Shown here in pieces: positions 12,100 to 24,849 of a stretch of 64,000 nucleotides of DNA (positions within the stretch are counted from its first letter, which is position 1; each line of letters opens with the position of its first letter). The translations under genes were made by a program, and so were the position numbers. Origin of the DNA: Breviolum minutum Mf 1.05b.01 (taxonomy: Eukaryota; Sar; Dinophyceae; Suessiales; Symbiodiniaceae). The notes under the pieces were generated by a model. It was not told where the DNA came from and ran no database searches. It saw only the letters and a list, made by a program, of their open reading frames with translations. The stretch is from positions 102,755 to 166,754 of the forward strand of contig DF239536.1 of assembly GCA_000507305.1 (NCBI GenBank), read 5' to 3'.

Positions 12100-15000
12100 T
12101 CAGGTGTATGGTTTTGAGAGCCGGACTTTGGCTGGATATCGCTTGCCACGCACCACCACTTGCAGGTCTGTGCCCTGCTTGTTGTGGGGTTTGTTGATGT
12201 AGCCTGACTTGGCTGGTGAGGTTTCCGCATTGGAAGAATGATTTGAATTATGGTTGGGGGCAATCTTGCTGGCCAAAAACTAATTGTGGTATTCTTCCAC
12301 GGCGCACTTTCATCATAGAACTTTCGTTCAAGCCCTCACATACTACGCATTGTGGAAATTCATGGAACACATGTCTCAGGCCAATCAAATTTAGCTTGCT
12401 TCGTGAGCAGCTTTTTGATTGAGAGATTCATGGAAAGACTGCCCATTCTCCATCTTGAAAAGTATCTTTCTTTCAATGCTGAAACTTGAAACATAGGATG
12501 ATTCATACATGATTTCATACCATTCATACTTTTGAACACCATTTGATTTGTTTCAAAAGTGGTCCGCAATCGGTTTAAGGCTTCGGCCGATGGAGATGTT
12601 TTTCTTCAGGACGGGAGACATGCTTCCACTGGTCACCTTGTCAGTGCGTACAACATCAGACGGACCAAGATATTGTCATAAACCGCTTTTTTGCATTGCT
12701 TCCTTAAGGATGTTTTTTTGCATTCGCCCATTGTTGCAATCAATGCTAGGTTCCAATCAATCCCGTTGACTCCACAACCTTGCGAAGTCTGGAGTTGTCT
12801 GGCCTTTCCCACCACCTGGCCGTCTAAGGTCTCAATGTCAGCTCCCTCTCTGGCGGGAGGGCCAGAGGCTGGCATTAGTCCAGCGCGAAGCCTGCAAAGG
12901 AATCAGGTAGTTTCACCATTTTTCACCACTCTGTTACGGAAAAACAATGAAAAACATGTTGCGTCATGAAAGTGCCTCTCAGCCTTCGGATTTTGCAAAA
13001 CTGTCTTTCTAATATTGATTGACAGAATTGTGGAAAAACAGCAGACCGAATGCAAAGTATCTGCAAGCTGCGACACTCACTCTGCGAAACGGAATCAATG
13101 AAGATGAAAGAAACTTGTCTTGCGGCTTGATGCTGTTTGTGGGTCTACTGAACAACGTTCGCTTAGCAGTGGCCAGGGCCAATTCTTCAACAGCTCAACC
13201 AGGCATCAGCCGCCTCTTGTAAGACTTGTTCGCAAGCTGGGACAAAACCTCTTCACCTGACAGGTGAAGGTACTTGTAGTGACAATCTTGGAACATCCTG
13301 GGGACAAATTTATCCTTCAGCCTCTGGGTTATTTGAACTTGTGGACACACTAGGTATGCTCTGCTGTTTGTGGCCCCCAGGTACCCATGGATGCTCATCT
13401 CATAGATAGCTAAATATGGCTACAGTAACAGGTCGTTTGAAAGATGCGTGTACCGCCCATGCACAAGACCAAATGATCAAACTCTCATCCTCATGTCTTC
13501 GCCGTAAAGAAGTTGAGTTCCGGGCTTCCAATGAATTTGTTCTTGGCACCCTCGCGTCTGGCTTTTGGCACCACCCAGCCTCAGGCGCATGCAGTTTTCG
13601 ACTTCAAGGCCATTGATCTGGGATGAAGAACGAGGATGTTAATATGATCTCATATTATTGCTCGATGTCTCCAGTAGTATTGGGAACCCCGAAATGGGTA
13701 TTATGGCATCCAATGCTCTGAGGTGCCCACTAAGACCGGCCTCGCAAGGGCTGGTGTCCTGTGCCACACTATATCAGCTTGACTTCTATAGGGCTAGAGC
13801 TTGGAACATCATGGAGTAATTATCCATTCATCTTGCCTGAAGCGCACATCCTGCTCTTTTGAGGCTGCTTGAAAGAAATGTGATTTTGGGATTCTTTCCA
13901 GCACGAGCCATTCACGTCCAAGGCTGAATGTTTCCCTTATTTACCAGCTCAGCGGTTTTGTTGTCACAACTCAGGATACTCAGGCATCAGCAAAGAACAG
14001 TGCTCTTGTAACCTACCAGTACCGGTCATCAGTCTCTGATTATTTGACATCTGGGCGACACTACCACCACCACAACGACAACGACAACGACAACGACGAC
14101 AACAACGACAACAACGACAACAACAACAACAACAACAACAACAACAGCAGCAACAACAGCAGCAGCAACAACAGCAGCAACAACAACAACGACAACCACC
14201 ACAACCACAACCACAACCACAACAACAAGCAAAAACAAAACAACAACAATCGTCCTCATCTTGTTATTCCTCCTCCTCATCTTCTTCTTCATCTTCATCA
14301 TCATCATCAGTTTCTTCGTATTCTACATATCATCCTTAAGTTCTATTTTTCTTCTTCATCATTTCACCATCAGCATCACTGTTTCCATAGTCACGATCTC
14401 CATCACCACCAAACATTCCATCATAACCACCATGCCGATCACTGCTATCACGAGGATGACTGTCACCGGGAAACGCATCGAGATTGAAAAGAGCACCCAT
14501 CGTTATCACTACCATCACGACCTAGTCTATGACAGCACTCCAATCATCATGATCTCATCATATCTCATCATACCTCATCAATCATCAAACTCCTCCCGAT
14601 TCCACGTTCATTGCCCATCGGCAGCAGGATACATCCAGGCCGACGAAATTCAAAAACATGCAAGCATCAGGGTCTGAACCAGTCCTCGTCGAGTTCATGA
14701 CCTTAGCAACTTGAAGATCCTCGATGACGTATGACTATGTCTCACAATGTTGAATTTGCATCTACCTTCAAGATCTTGATTCAAACACAGAGAAGGCGAG
14801 CCAACATATCCAGGTTTCAAGAGGCAAGGATCGGCAAGAATGTCATTGGTAAAAGTTGGGAAAGCCATTCGGTGTGACTGCAATAAGGTCCAAGCCATAC
14901 AAGCAAAGCCCAGCTTCTAAGCGCAGAGAATCCCGAGCGCCCAACCTGTCGCAAGCAGCATTTCCAATCATTGGCGCAAACGTGAGCTTAGAGTGAGAGG

Positions 15001-18000
15001 CTTTGGGGAGATAAGAAGATAAGATAAGGTACTCTTCACACAATAATCATGGGAAAAGTAAGACTGCTTCGATATCACAAGATAGGAAAAATAAGTTATA
15101 TTCCTCCCTTGTCTTCGCAAATCAATTCGGGTCAACTTGTGGATCTGTCGGACTCGCGTATTCTTGGATGCGTCCCCTGCAACATCCCGGCGACAATTTG
15201 CCCGACCCTGCAAGTCGTACTTCTGCTTGAGAAGACAGCAGCTGCCACACAGGCACCGCAGCTGACCCCGGCACAAAGACCTGTCATGAAACAATCCAGT
15301 CATTTTGGAGGCTCCTTTAAGAGACGCTTCATATGTGTAGACGGTGTATAAACATGGTCAGACATGCCAGCTCCCTTGGAAATACAGTGCAAGCTAATAA
15401 ATATTAACAAGTACTTACAGCAAATAGGGAATGATGAACATGTCAACGTAAAATTACGTCAAAACGCTTCATACGCTTAAGACCCGGAGCTTTCCTGATA
15501 CCAGTAGAGGGTCTTTCCTGAAGTTTGGCAAATCAAATCTCACGGAGAGCCGAAATCTATGACGACTGGTCGCCTCAAAGCCATCCTCTCCAGTGTAGCC
15601 GCACCTCAGAGGTGGTTGCAGAATACTTCATCCAACTGCTTCTGCCCGTGGTAAAATGAATTCAAAACTTATCAAATAATGATAACATAAATGCCATTGG
15701 TAGAAGCTGACGAGAAAGTAAAATGAAAGAAATCAAACAACTATGCTTTGTGAGGTTTCTGGTGGTTTCCCACAGCCAAGGCACCGAGAGACCAGGCACT
15801 CAGCACCTGTGAGGCAGTAGAGTCAAGTCAATGCTGTAAGCAAAGAATGAGTATCCACATTGGCCTGTATTTCGAAACCGTGTCATTGCTGCCTCTACCA
15901 TTGGTGCCCTCTGCCCTATGAAGGTAAATCGTGATATACTATCCATATCGCACACTTATATTTATTGTACTTTGATGAACCTTACTGATTCGCTGGCCAA
16001 AGCTCAAAGTTCAGCAAGTCGCACCTTCCAATGTCATCCAAAGGCATTGGCCAAATGGCACGGACTTCAGATCTGTGGATGGGCTAAGGCGCTGGAGCAC
16101 CTTCAAATCTGCAGCTCTGGCATGGGACTTCCAGAAATGTCAGCCAGAACCAGGCATGATGAATCATGACAGAGATGCACAGAATACCCTTATGTCTGGA
16201 GCAAGTCGACTGCAGTGTGCCCTTTAAATCATTTCACTCGCCTTTCTGTTACTGTAGAACTTTATACTATCACTGTGCATGACAGCGCTGAGGAAAACGA
16301 CAGAAAACACTGTACGTCATGGTGTCCGCAAGTCTTCATGCAGCACGTGTACTTCAATGAGGAATCAAGCGCTGGTGTGATTCTATCAGTTCTTCATCTG
16401 ACAATACAAACTCTTTCTGCGCACTCCTTGCAGGTTGGCAAAGCTTTGTTCTGTCAGTAAACTCGTTCAGTTTGTGCCTGCTAAAGTTAGCAATGCCATT
16501 TCAACAACTCGGCACTGGCCGAACCTCTGCTGCCTTGGGGCCCTGAATGGCAAAAAGCCCTCGGTTGTCCCACATCACCTGCGTTGAGATGCAAAGTCTT
16601 ACGCCTTTACTGGCACAAAATGACATGCTTCCCAATGGCTTCCCTGCTTAATTCCTCTCGGCCTCCATCTTGACATCGCCACCAAATTTGCCCAACTGCT
16701 CCTCGAAGTGTTTCAAGTCTTTCGGAGCACACCCTGCGTTCACCACCTGAAAGCGGTGCTAAAAAGATAGGGGGACTAACAACGATGCAATCTAGCGTTC
16801 CATGGGCTCTATGTTCACAAAAGAACAAGATCTGTCAAGATATGTAGGTAATGTATAGATATATTTATAGTCGTATTTATCTATAATAGATGAATGCATA
16901 TTGATATAATATACATCATATATACTGCTTGACGTAGAATCCTACTGCAACATTATATTCATGCTGTACGCAGAATTTCACAATTTAACAGTTGATTTCT
17001 GTTTGATGGCTTAAAACCCTCCCCCTCCCAGGATTCTGCAGCGCCTGGTAGACGTGCTCTCCATGTTCCTTGGAGCTGCATTTTGTAACCTTGGCCATGT
17101 TTTCTCTTCAAGCGCAACCGCTGGGGGTTCACTCAAACTGAAGGGGTGAGATCCTTTGCAGTGCAACTTCTCCAGCAGACTAGATGTTCTAAGGTGCCAA
17201 GCCAGGGTGTCATCAATCACGCCACCCCTTTCGTTAGTGATGACACTCAGTGAACCAGTCATTGCAGGAAGTCCTTGCAGAGCATGGAACAAGGGTTGGA
17301 TAAAGAGTTGTGAACTTTTCATTGCAAAAGGGGCTTGCGTGGTGCATGATTCGTGGTAGGTGGCTTGCGTATCCCTCTCTCCAGATATTCAGACATCCTA
17401 ATCAATTGTATTCAATTATCATGTTAGGACTCAACATCTCATAACTCATGACTCATAACTGCACTCCACCGGCAAAAGAATGAGCCAGTCCTAGTAGCGC
17501 CTTAAGGATGATTGTCCCAAGTGTTTACTGAAACCTATCAATTAAACATCAACTGCCAATCAACTGCCTATAGCAGAGGCAGTTATCCTGATCCCGGACT
17601 TCCATATCAATCATTCAACCCTGCCCACTTCACCCGGTCCATAGACATCAGCGGTGGTCACCCGCTCAACAAAGTCAAACGCATCCTTTCCCGTCCACCT
17701 GCAATCAGCTGGCGCTGGAAGATGATTTCACGATGTTTCAACCATGTTCAAGGCTATTCCTCCAAACTACAGGCGGGTTGCAGAAATGACCCTTTCTAGA
17801 CTCCTACTGGTAGACCCTTACTATATTCGGCATGTTTTTTTTCAAACCCATGTGAAACGCTGTCTAGAAAAGGTGTTTCCAGCCGATCATGGATTATTGT
17901 GTTGGTGGTTCTTGGCGGCTCATCTATCTTTCTTATAACAATCAAGCCGTGGGCTAACCGGTATCTATCCAATACCTCTTTCAGTGCTGAAGAACAGACC

Positions 18001-19725
18001 TTCCGAACCGCTGGCACCTTTGGCAGTTTCTGGGCAAAAAACACTTCGTACAAAACATCGTACAACACGTCATGCCATCATGTTCCATAATGATGCAGCA
18101 AATGACCTGCCTTTGGTTCAATTTCTGTGAAGCGCATGACTCCGAATCTTGACAGGTGAAAAAAATGAAGGGGAACGTTTGGCACCTGATGCTGCACATG
18201 TGGCTCACATCGAAGAGAGAAGCGCTCTCTCCTAATCATCCACGCAGAAAGGGAAAGCTTGACTTCCCCCTAAAACAACATCCGGACACCTCAAAATCTA
18301 AAGGCGACAGGGAAACGTCATCTAAAGCACCCATTTTAGTGTGATGCGATTGTTTTTAATGTCTTGTCATGTCTTGTGATATGCGCTTTCACACAGGACA
18401 ACAGCCAGAAGGCATCGCCCCGCATTCAACAAGCACTTATAAGCAAATTGTCACTTAAAATGTCACCATCAACAAGTAGAGAGCAACACCTTGTCAACAC
18501 TCAACACAAAAATCTGCAGGTATGTCAAGGTGATCAGCCTTGATATCCCATTCCAAACCATAAGTAGCTTCATTGGCCACGGACTGATGTTGGAGCCGTG
18601 GCCCCCTGCAAACCAATAAAAAGAAGAAGAAGTGCTAAGTCTTTGCAGACTTTCCACGCGCACACACAAACACACGCGCGCGCACGAAAGTGCAACAAAC
18701 CGAAATCCATAATTTTGAAAGAATCCAATCCACCCACACTTCTTGCATCTGATTGTCCATCAACTCATGTTACTTTCATTTATTCGGTCGTAAGCGTTCA
18801 GCAAATAAATGCATTTGGGTGCCAAGTTTCGGGTCCACTTTGTGGAATCAATGATGCTAAGGGCATGCTTGCTCCCCTTGGCTTCGTACTGCACAGGCAT
18901 TGCATAACCTCCCAAGGCAAAGAAAGTCGTGGATATATATTTATATGTATAACTTGCAGGCACCCTGGGCTGGATGATAAGCTGATAGTCGTTGATACAC
19001 ACTGAATAGATGTAATTTTGAACCAAACTAATGAAACTCTTGAAGTGGACTGCCCAACTTGTCCATCTTCACTCAGCAAATTACAAAACACGTCAAGACC
19101 TGTCGTTTTCAGATTCCAATACTTTTGCGAGCATTCCAATGCTCTTACCATGTATTCAAATATCTTTCCATGTGTGTGCGTGTGTGTGCCGCTCCTTTTT
19201 CAATACTCGGCCCTATTGAACAATTGACCCCAGAGTTATTGAGTAATTAGGATGCTTGGGTTTTTTGAGCAATTCCATGTGGACATTAATCTTAGCAATT
19301 CGATCTACAGTAAAACCTTAAGCCACATCTTTACAGTGCCTGCAAAGTCCACCATCTTGCCGCCTTCTTTCAGGTGCTCCTGTTAGCTCTCGAATTCTTT
19401 TGCTACATCTGCTACATGATTGTTGTAAATTCTCGATAATCACCGTAAATCATGGGTGAATCATGGTGCAGCATGGTGAATCTTGAGACATTGTCACAGT
19501 GCAGTTCAATGTTAAATCATGTTCAATCTATCACCAAATGATAATCTGGACACTACCTGATATGCTTGATAATTACTGCTCCCTTTTACAGACGACCTTT
19601 GTCGGTGCAACATGGTGTGTCACTGGAGGTCATACATGGCCATATTAGACTGACGTCACCACCTCATACGTCAAGGTTCGCTTCAAATCCGTGGAGAAGC
19701 TGCGGGCAGCGGAAACCCGCCATCC
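12100..19725 (-). CDS. gcvT: aminomethyltransferase, glycine cleavage system T protein
   Basis: This is the tetrahydrofolate-dependent T protein, which releases ammonia from the H-protein-bound aminomethyl group and makes methylene-THF in mitochondria. Exons (minus): 19725-19663 (ARSFSTDLKRTLTYE, presequence-like), 19379-19340 (GGKMVDFA), 18908-18865 (YAMPVQY), 18226-18186 (SLFDVSHM), 17698-17634 (GKDAFDFVERVTTADVYG), 17273-17203 (SVITNERGGVIDDTL), 17089-17045, 16746-16663 (VVNAGCAPKDL), 16578-16525 (LFAIQGPKAAE), 16100-16025, 15915-15879, 15604-15574 (CGYTGEDGFE), 15280-15207, 14945-~14883 (LGARDSLRLEAGLCLYG), tentatively ~13790-13768 (SPIEVKL), 13579-13529, 13256-13211, 12891-12804 (GPPAREGADI), 12636-12588 (VTSGSMSPVLKKNI), 12203-12100 (VVVRGKRYPAKV, then TGA). 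Nearly all joins keep phase. Total is about 380 residues, the family's normal length. The ATG exon upstream of 19725 was not identified. Nine of 17 assigned donors are GC and one is GA. Confidence 0.96.
14060..14340. repeat. ACA/ACG and CTT/CAT triplet microsatellite
   Basis: Compound triplet tract: ACAACG, CAA, CAG and CCACAA units, then a CTT/CAT-rich tail. It lies in the long GcvT intron between the exons ending near 14883 and starting at 13579. The open frames of poly-Asn, poly-Val or poly-Leu over it are artefacts. Confidence 0.93.
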
Positions 19726-20795
19726 CTGACAGCAGAATAGCAGAAACCGCGGTTTACGGGTTCAAACCGGGATTTTCTACAAGCAGAACGTATGAGAATC
19801 CCCTCCAATGATGTTCAACAGCATTCAACAGCGCTGTCCGTCACAGACAGCTCACCCAACAAAGTTCCACTGGGCCAGCCTGTGCTGAGCTGAGATGTCG
19901 AGCAACTCGGCAAACTGCCATGGTGAGCTGTCTGGCCGTGCGGATGAGCAAATGATCCAATCTACTTTTATCTAAGCATGGGGTTTGTTCGAAAAGAGGT
20001 TGCTGATATGTATACTACAAAAGCGTAGATGGCAAGATGGCCAGTTGATGCCAGTTGTGCTGGTTCCCACAATTTAGTTTCATGAACCACATCAATCAGC
20101 TGATTTCACCACAATGACTGAATCCTGCAATGATAGATGAAACACCTGGATCTGGACCATTCACATCAACATCGACAGCATCTCCAGACATGTTTGATGC
20201 CTTCAATACTCAACTCCAGACTTCAGAAGTCAAGACAAAGTTGACACTCCAAGCATCTAAACCGTCTTCTGCAATTCGAGTTGTCTTGCAAATTTGCAAG
20301 ATGTATGGCTCATGAATCTCTGAATCAGTTCTAGAACTGTCACCAATGACATCCCGAGAGTGCATTTCAGTTGGTCAAATCCACGTTGCTGCCCCCTTCC
20401 ACCCAGAAAGACGAGCCTGTTCTGTCTACAAGGACTGAACTGTTGAGCCAAAAATACAGATGAGACAAACAATGACAAAAACTTCAAGGGTTTGAAGCAG
20501 ACACAACTACTCGCTAATCTGACAACCTGTCCACAAAAATCTACTTAAATACATCTTTCCTATACGTTTGAGTCACTCAGTTTTCATCCAGCTCTTGAAG
20601 CAAGGGAATCAAGGGGCACGCCATGGCGCCAGGCGCTCTTGGGTGCGAAGATTAACTGCCGACGGGAACCGCCGCCTATGGCTGTAAAAAACGCAACAAC
20701 ACAAATAGGGATGATGCTCGCAACAGCCGACAGCCAGGTTCCATCTGCACCTCAAGTAATCAGCTGAGGCTGTACATAGAGTAGCTGTACTATCT
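19726..20795. other. intergenic, desaturase 3' flank and GcvT 5' flank
   Basis: About 1.07 kb separates the first mapped GcvT exon from the desaturase stop codon. It should hold the GcvT leader and start exon. I found no convincing ATG exon, spliced-leader relic or TATA box. Confidence 0.5.
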
Positions 20796-22880
20796 TCACT
20801 TGTTCTGCTTCATCATGAGCGAACGCTTCTTCTGTGTCTTCTGCATCTGTGTCTCCTCATCGCCGTTAGGCTTCCACAAGCCACGGTGCAACACCTCTGC
20901 TGCTGCATCGTGCACTTTCTCCCAGCCATGAAAACGGCCACGCTGGCTCAGAGTGCCCACAGCATTGGGGAACGCATGATGGACGTCATGGAAGAGCATT
21001 TCGTTCCAACGATGCTTGCCACCCAAGACCAAAGCCATGACATTGTGGAGCACTGGCCAAGTGCGGCCTGGGTCCTGTGCCAAGAACTCGTTCCAAGGGA
21101 GAGAATGCGTGAAGTTGGTGATGAACATCCACGCCGCCGAGAAGCCAATGCGAGCAAAGAATGACACAGTGAACATGAACCTCCAGCCCTCGCTCAATGG
21201 CCTACCCAAAGGATAGGTGCCCAGCAGCCACACGCAAGCCCACAAGCTCAACACGAAACCGTTGTGCTTCAAGCGCCTTGGGACCCACTTGTTCCAGAAG
21301 TCCTTGTTGCACTTGCCACCTGCGCCCTCGTCTGGGAAGTGCATCCTCATAAGTTAGCAAGATTGACATGAAACGGGATTCAAAACTAAGAAGCAAAGAC
21401 AATTGAATAGAGTTGAAAGGGTAGAGAGTACAAACTGGTATAGCAGCACAGTTCAATCATATAACTAGATGCAGTATCAGTATAAATGTAAAGGCCTCTC
21501 CTGTGGAAAGAAACCCTTAAGACTCAAAATTCAAAAGCAAAACGTAACAAAGACATCCAAAGACAATGACTTTAATCTGCACTGATCTGATATGATATGA
21601 GATGAGGGCTGGTATGGTGACGACAGCAATGCAAAGCTCGCAGGTCCAAGATGGTCCAAGTACTTTCCAAGTGTCCACCACTCAAGAGCAAAGAGGGAAC
21701 CAGTGTCGTTCAGGCCAAAGAAGTGAATCACTGGAATCCATGGCACCGTCAGGATGTACTTGTACCTTAATCTATCTTCTTTCATCACACATCAAGTTAC
21801 ACAAACAAAGATACCTTCGACATCTTTTGCCTTTTTTCAGAAGTCAATTCTCGGAAGTCAAGCCACGTAGTCAAACAACAGACTTTATCAGAACTTTAGC
21901 CTATGGCCTATAGCTGTTGTTTGACAAAAAATCAAAAGGGCATGTCAAAATCGTGACTTTTGCAATGCTGGTCGACCAGTTGGTGCTGAAGGGTCCCGCC
22001 CACTGCTGCAAGGCATAGTGGAACTCCTCAGGATCCCATCCAAACTCACCCTGAATCAACAGATCCACCGTGCTGGCATGGTGGCGGTTGTGTTCCAAAA
22101 CGAACTCCTCCCATGGAAGAGAGAAGAAATCCTCAGTGACCAGTGCTGCTGCAGTCGAAAAGGATCGGAACACCAAATAAAATTCAACTTTCATGAAAGC
22201 CAACGTCCTGTCAAAAATCAGGAATGCAAGTTTGACCATCTTTGACCATCTATCACCATCCAGAACCATCCACTGCCATCCTCATCCCACGTCTATCCGT
22301 TCCGGACCTACCAGTCCCAGTTCAGTGTTTGATTGTGCTGAGAATCTGCAAAGGGATGGGTCAAGAACTTCTGGAAGTCATACACTGGGAAGGTAGCACC
22401 ATGCATGACGTCGTGGTCAATGTAGATCCTGAGAAGCAAAAAATGGTAATCTTGTCTCCGAGGGCGTTTAACATGCGTTTAACAACAGTTGTCGGGATCT
22501 TAGGAACTTTTAAGGCTTTCAAGATCTTTTTGACAGCCTTTCAAGATGTTCCAAGATGTGGAAAGAAAAGGAAAATAAGATGAGACAAGCATCTGCTGGA
22601 TGGCAATGTAAGAAAAGGGGATGCCAAAAAGGAGAGTGCAGGTCCACCAGTGCTCTGGGAAAGTTGCCAGGGCTGCGGAGTAGCCAATGACCATGAGGAC
22701 TTGAGTTACGAAGATTGCAGTCAAGACATTCCACATGTAGATCATCTGCTCTGGAGTGATCTTGGTGAACAAGAAGGCCAAGTTCTGAGGCATAGGATCG
22801 GGCTTGTTGGCAGTTGGGAAAAGCCGGTTGGTCTTCAAGCTCCTGTTCTCGTTGTTCTTCTCAACCTTCAGCATCTTGTC
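20796..22880 (-). CDS. membrane fatty acid desaturase
   Basis: Five exons chain in perfect phase: 22880-22594, 22428-22347, 22131-22010, 21765-21664 and 21345-20796, ending TGA. From the ATG at 22874 this gives about 378 residues, normal for FA_desaturase enzymes, which use a di-iron centre and O2 to put double bonds into acyl chains. All three histidine boxes are present: HDVMHG (exon 2), EHNRHH (exon 3) and HDVHH (exon 5). Hydrophobic stretches flank them: exon 1 has two membrane segments around MWNVLTAIFVTQVLMVIGY and WWTCTLLFGIPFSYIAI, and exon 5 has LSLWACVWLLG and a second. The third box follows WNEML and precedes AFPNAVGTL; it lacks the QXXHH form of front-end desaturases, and no cytochrome b5 domain is seen, so substrate and position are unknown. 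Introns 1 and 2 have GA donors, intron 3 GC, intron 4 GT. An upstream exon is possible, since AG|G precedes 22880. Confidence 0.93.
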
Positions 22881-22950
22881 CTCCCAAGGTATGAGATTAT
22901 ATGACTTGTATGGTTGTGTGCTGTATGAATGATGAGACAACAAGACTCAA

Positions 22951-24840
22951 AGCGACACCAGATATAGCTAAGATATACTCGATATGTCTGGGCTGTAGAA
23001 TACCCTCAACTACTAAAGGTCTAGAATGGCCTATCCTAGGGATTCCCCCCAAGAAGGTCTAAGATGGTCACTGATCATTCTAGACCTTCCCAACCTGAAA
23101 CCATTATAGACCTTCATTTCCTTCAAATATAGGCGGAGAGATAATCATTCTAGACCTTGAGGGTTGTTTCTTGATCATTTAAGACCTTGATGCATTCCAG
23201 ACCCTTCTGTTGTCTCAAAAAAAACACTAAACCTTAGGTAGTTTGTTTTTAGACCTTTGATGCTTTCCAAATTCCGAATTCCTTTTTGCATCCACTAGAC
23301 ATTCAAATTCAGGAATCTTGAACAACTTGCGTAAGCTTCAAACTATAACAAAAGGAAAAAATGGATTTTGATTGTCCACCCGTGCCATCCCATACCCAGA
23401 TCGACCATGATCTACCTAGTGCATTCCCATCCCATCCACTCATCTCAACCAAGTTTGTGAATCATCAAGTCTTAGGGGTCTGAAACCGTTTTCCCTACCC
23501 ATTCACATCCGATACAACCATTTTGGACAATTTTGGAAATACATGTTTTCAATTCTAGACCCCTATGATAGCCTATGACTTATAACAAATCAGAAGTTTG
23601 CAAAACTTCATTTTTATCGAAAATGAAGGGCTAACATGGTTTACCCAAACCCTTGCTATCAAAACATTCTATATTGGGCCTATGGAATTCCATTCTAGAC
23701 CAGAATGTCGATGTAAAAGTGGATGATAACCTGATAAAATTTCTTGTCATTTTGCAGCAACACAAAGGATCAAAAAGGTCTAAAACGGTTCACACAGACC
23801 CTTTCTACAATAATTTTCTTTGTTGGGCCTATGGAATTCCATTTTAGACAATATGGTCTTTGCAAGGGTTGGTGATGATGGGTGATAGACTGATAAAGTA
23901 TTTTGTCCAAACATGAACTTTTAAGCAACCAAAAGGATCCAAAGGTCTTAACTGGTTCACCCAAACCCTTTCTAGTAGAATCTTCAATGTTGGACCTACA
24001 GATTTTCATCCGAGACCACAAAACCTGTCCAAAAATGCACAAAAAACTTCACCAGAGAATTCGATACTGATTGCAATTAATTTGTTGCTCTTTGCTCTTT
24101 ATGGTGTGCAAATTTCAAATTTATTAGCAAATTCGTTTTCTTCGTTTTTTGTTTCTTCTCAGCTAGTTAATAAATATGAAAAAACTCGATACTAGAAACT
24201 ACATCATAATGAAAAAAGTATTGAACAAAGCTTCACAAAAGAATTTGAAAGGATATTAATTTTTGCACCTTCTGTGNGTTCGCCAAGACCTTTTCTAGTA
24301 GAATCTTCAATGTTGGACCTACAGATTTTCATTCCAGACCACGATGCCCATCCAAAATGCACAAAAAACTTCACGGGAGAATTCGATATTGCACTTATTG
24401 TTTTTTCCTTTTTTATGTTGTGCAAATTTCAATTTTATTAGCAAATTATGGTTCTTCGTTTTTGTTTCTTCTCAGTTAAAGGATTAACCTTCTTCAATTT
24501 TCACGGTTTCATTGAGGCACCACACAAGTGCCAACAGTTGACAAAAAGTAATGGTCTACAATGGTCACCTCACTCCCAAAAAAAGTCGAGAATGAACTCC
24601 CTTAGGGTTTAGAAAAAAGTGTAACTTTTTGATATATCAGCAATATATGGTAAAATAGGCTCAACCCCAAAGGTCTTAACAGGTCAGTGCAAACCATTAG
24701 GGAAGTTCATTCTAGACTCCTAGACCTATGGTTTTGGGCCTGAAATGGGATCCCTACAGTCCCTCCCTTGCAGTTGAGGGGATGCTGTAGAACTATGCGA
24801 AGGGATGTTGTAGACTGCAAAATGTGAGGCCCTGATGAAA
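22951..24840. repeat. AT-rich repeat block with degenerate ~160 bp units
   Basis: The block is studded with TTCTAGACC-like motifs. Degenerate units starting GGTTyACCCAAACCCTTnCTA and running through TTGGrCCTAyrGAnTTnCATTyyAGACC recur near 23641, 23790, 23955 and 24285. The last two are nearly identical for about 190 bp (23965-24165 and 24290-24476), each ending in TGTGCAAATTTCAA...TTTGTTTCTTCTCAG. An ambiguous base lies at 24277. No coding frame persists. Its left and right ends match the short repeat at 28850-28970. Confidence 0.8.
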
Positions 24841-24849
24841 CGTCCTATA

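Noticed and set aside
11934..12275. Minus-strand 71-codon frame over the last GcvT exon
   Set aside because: The GcvT frame one base away gives the C-terminal VVVRGKRYPAKV motif and a stop, and joins in phase to the exon at 12588.
14029..14487. Poly-Asn/His and poly-Val/Leu frames, up to 147 codons
   Set aside because: They translate the compound triplet microsatellite inside a GcvT intron.
20430..20460. TTTTTGGCTCAACAG (minus) as a dinoflagellate spliced-leader relic
   Set aside because: It matches only part of the leader and is followed by no identified gene start.
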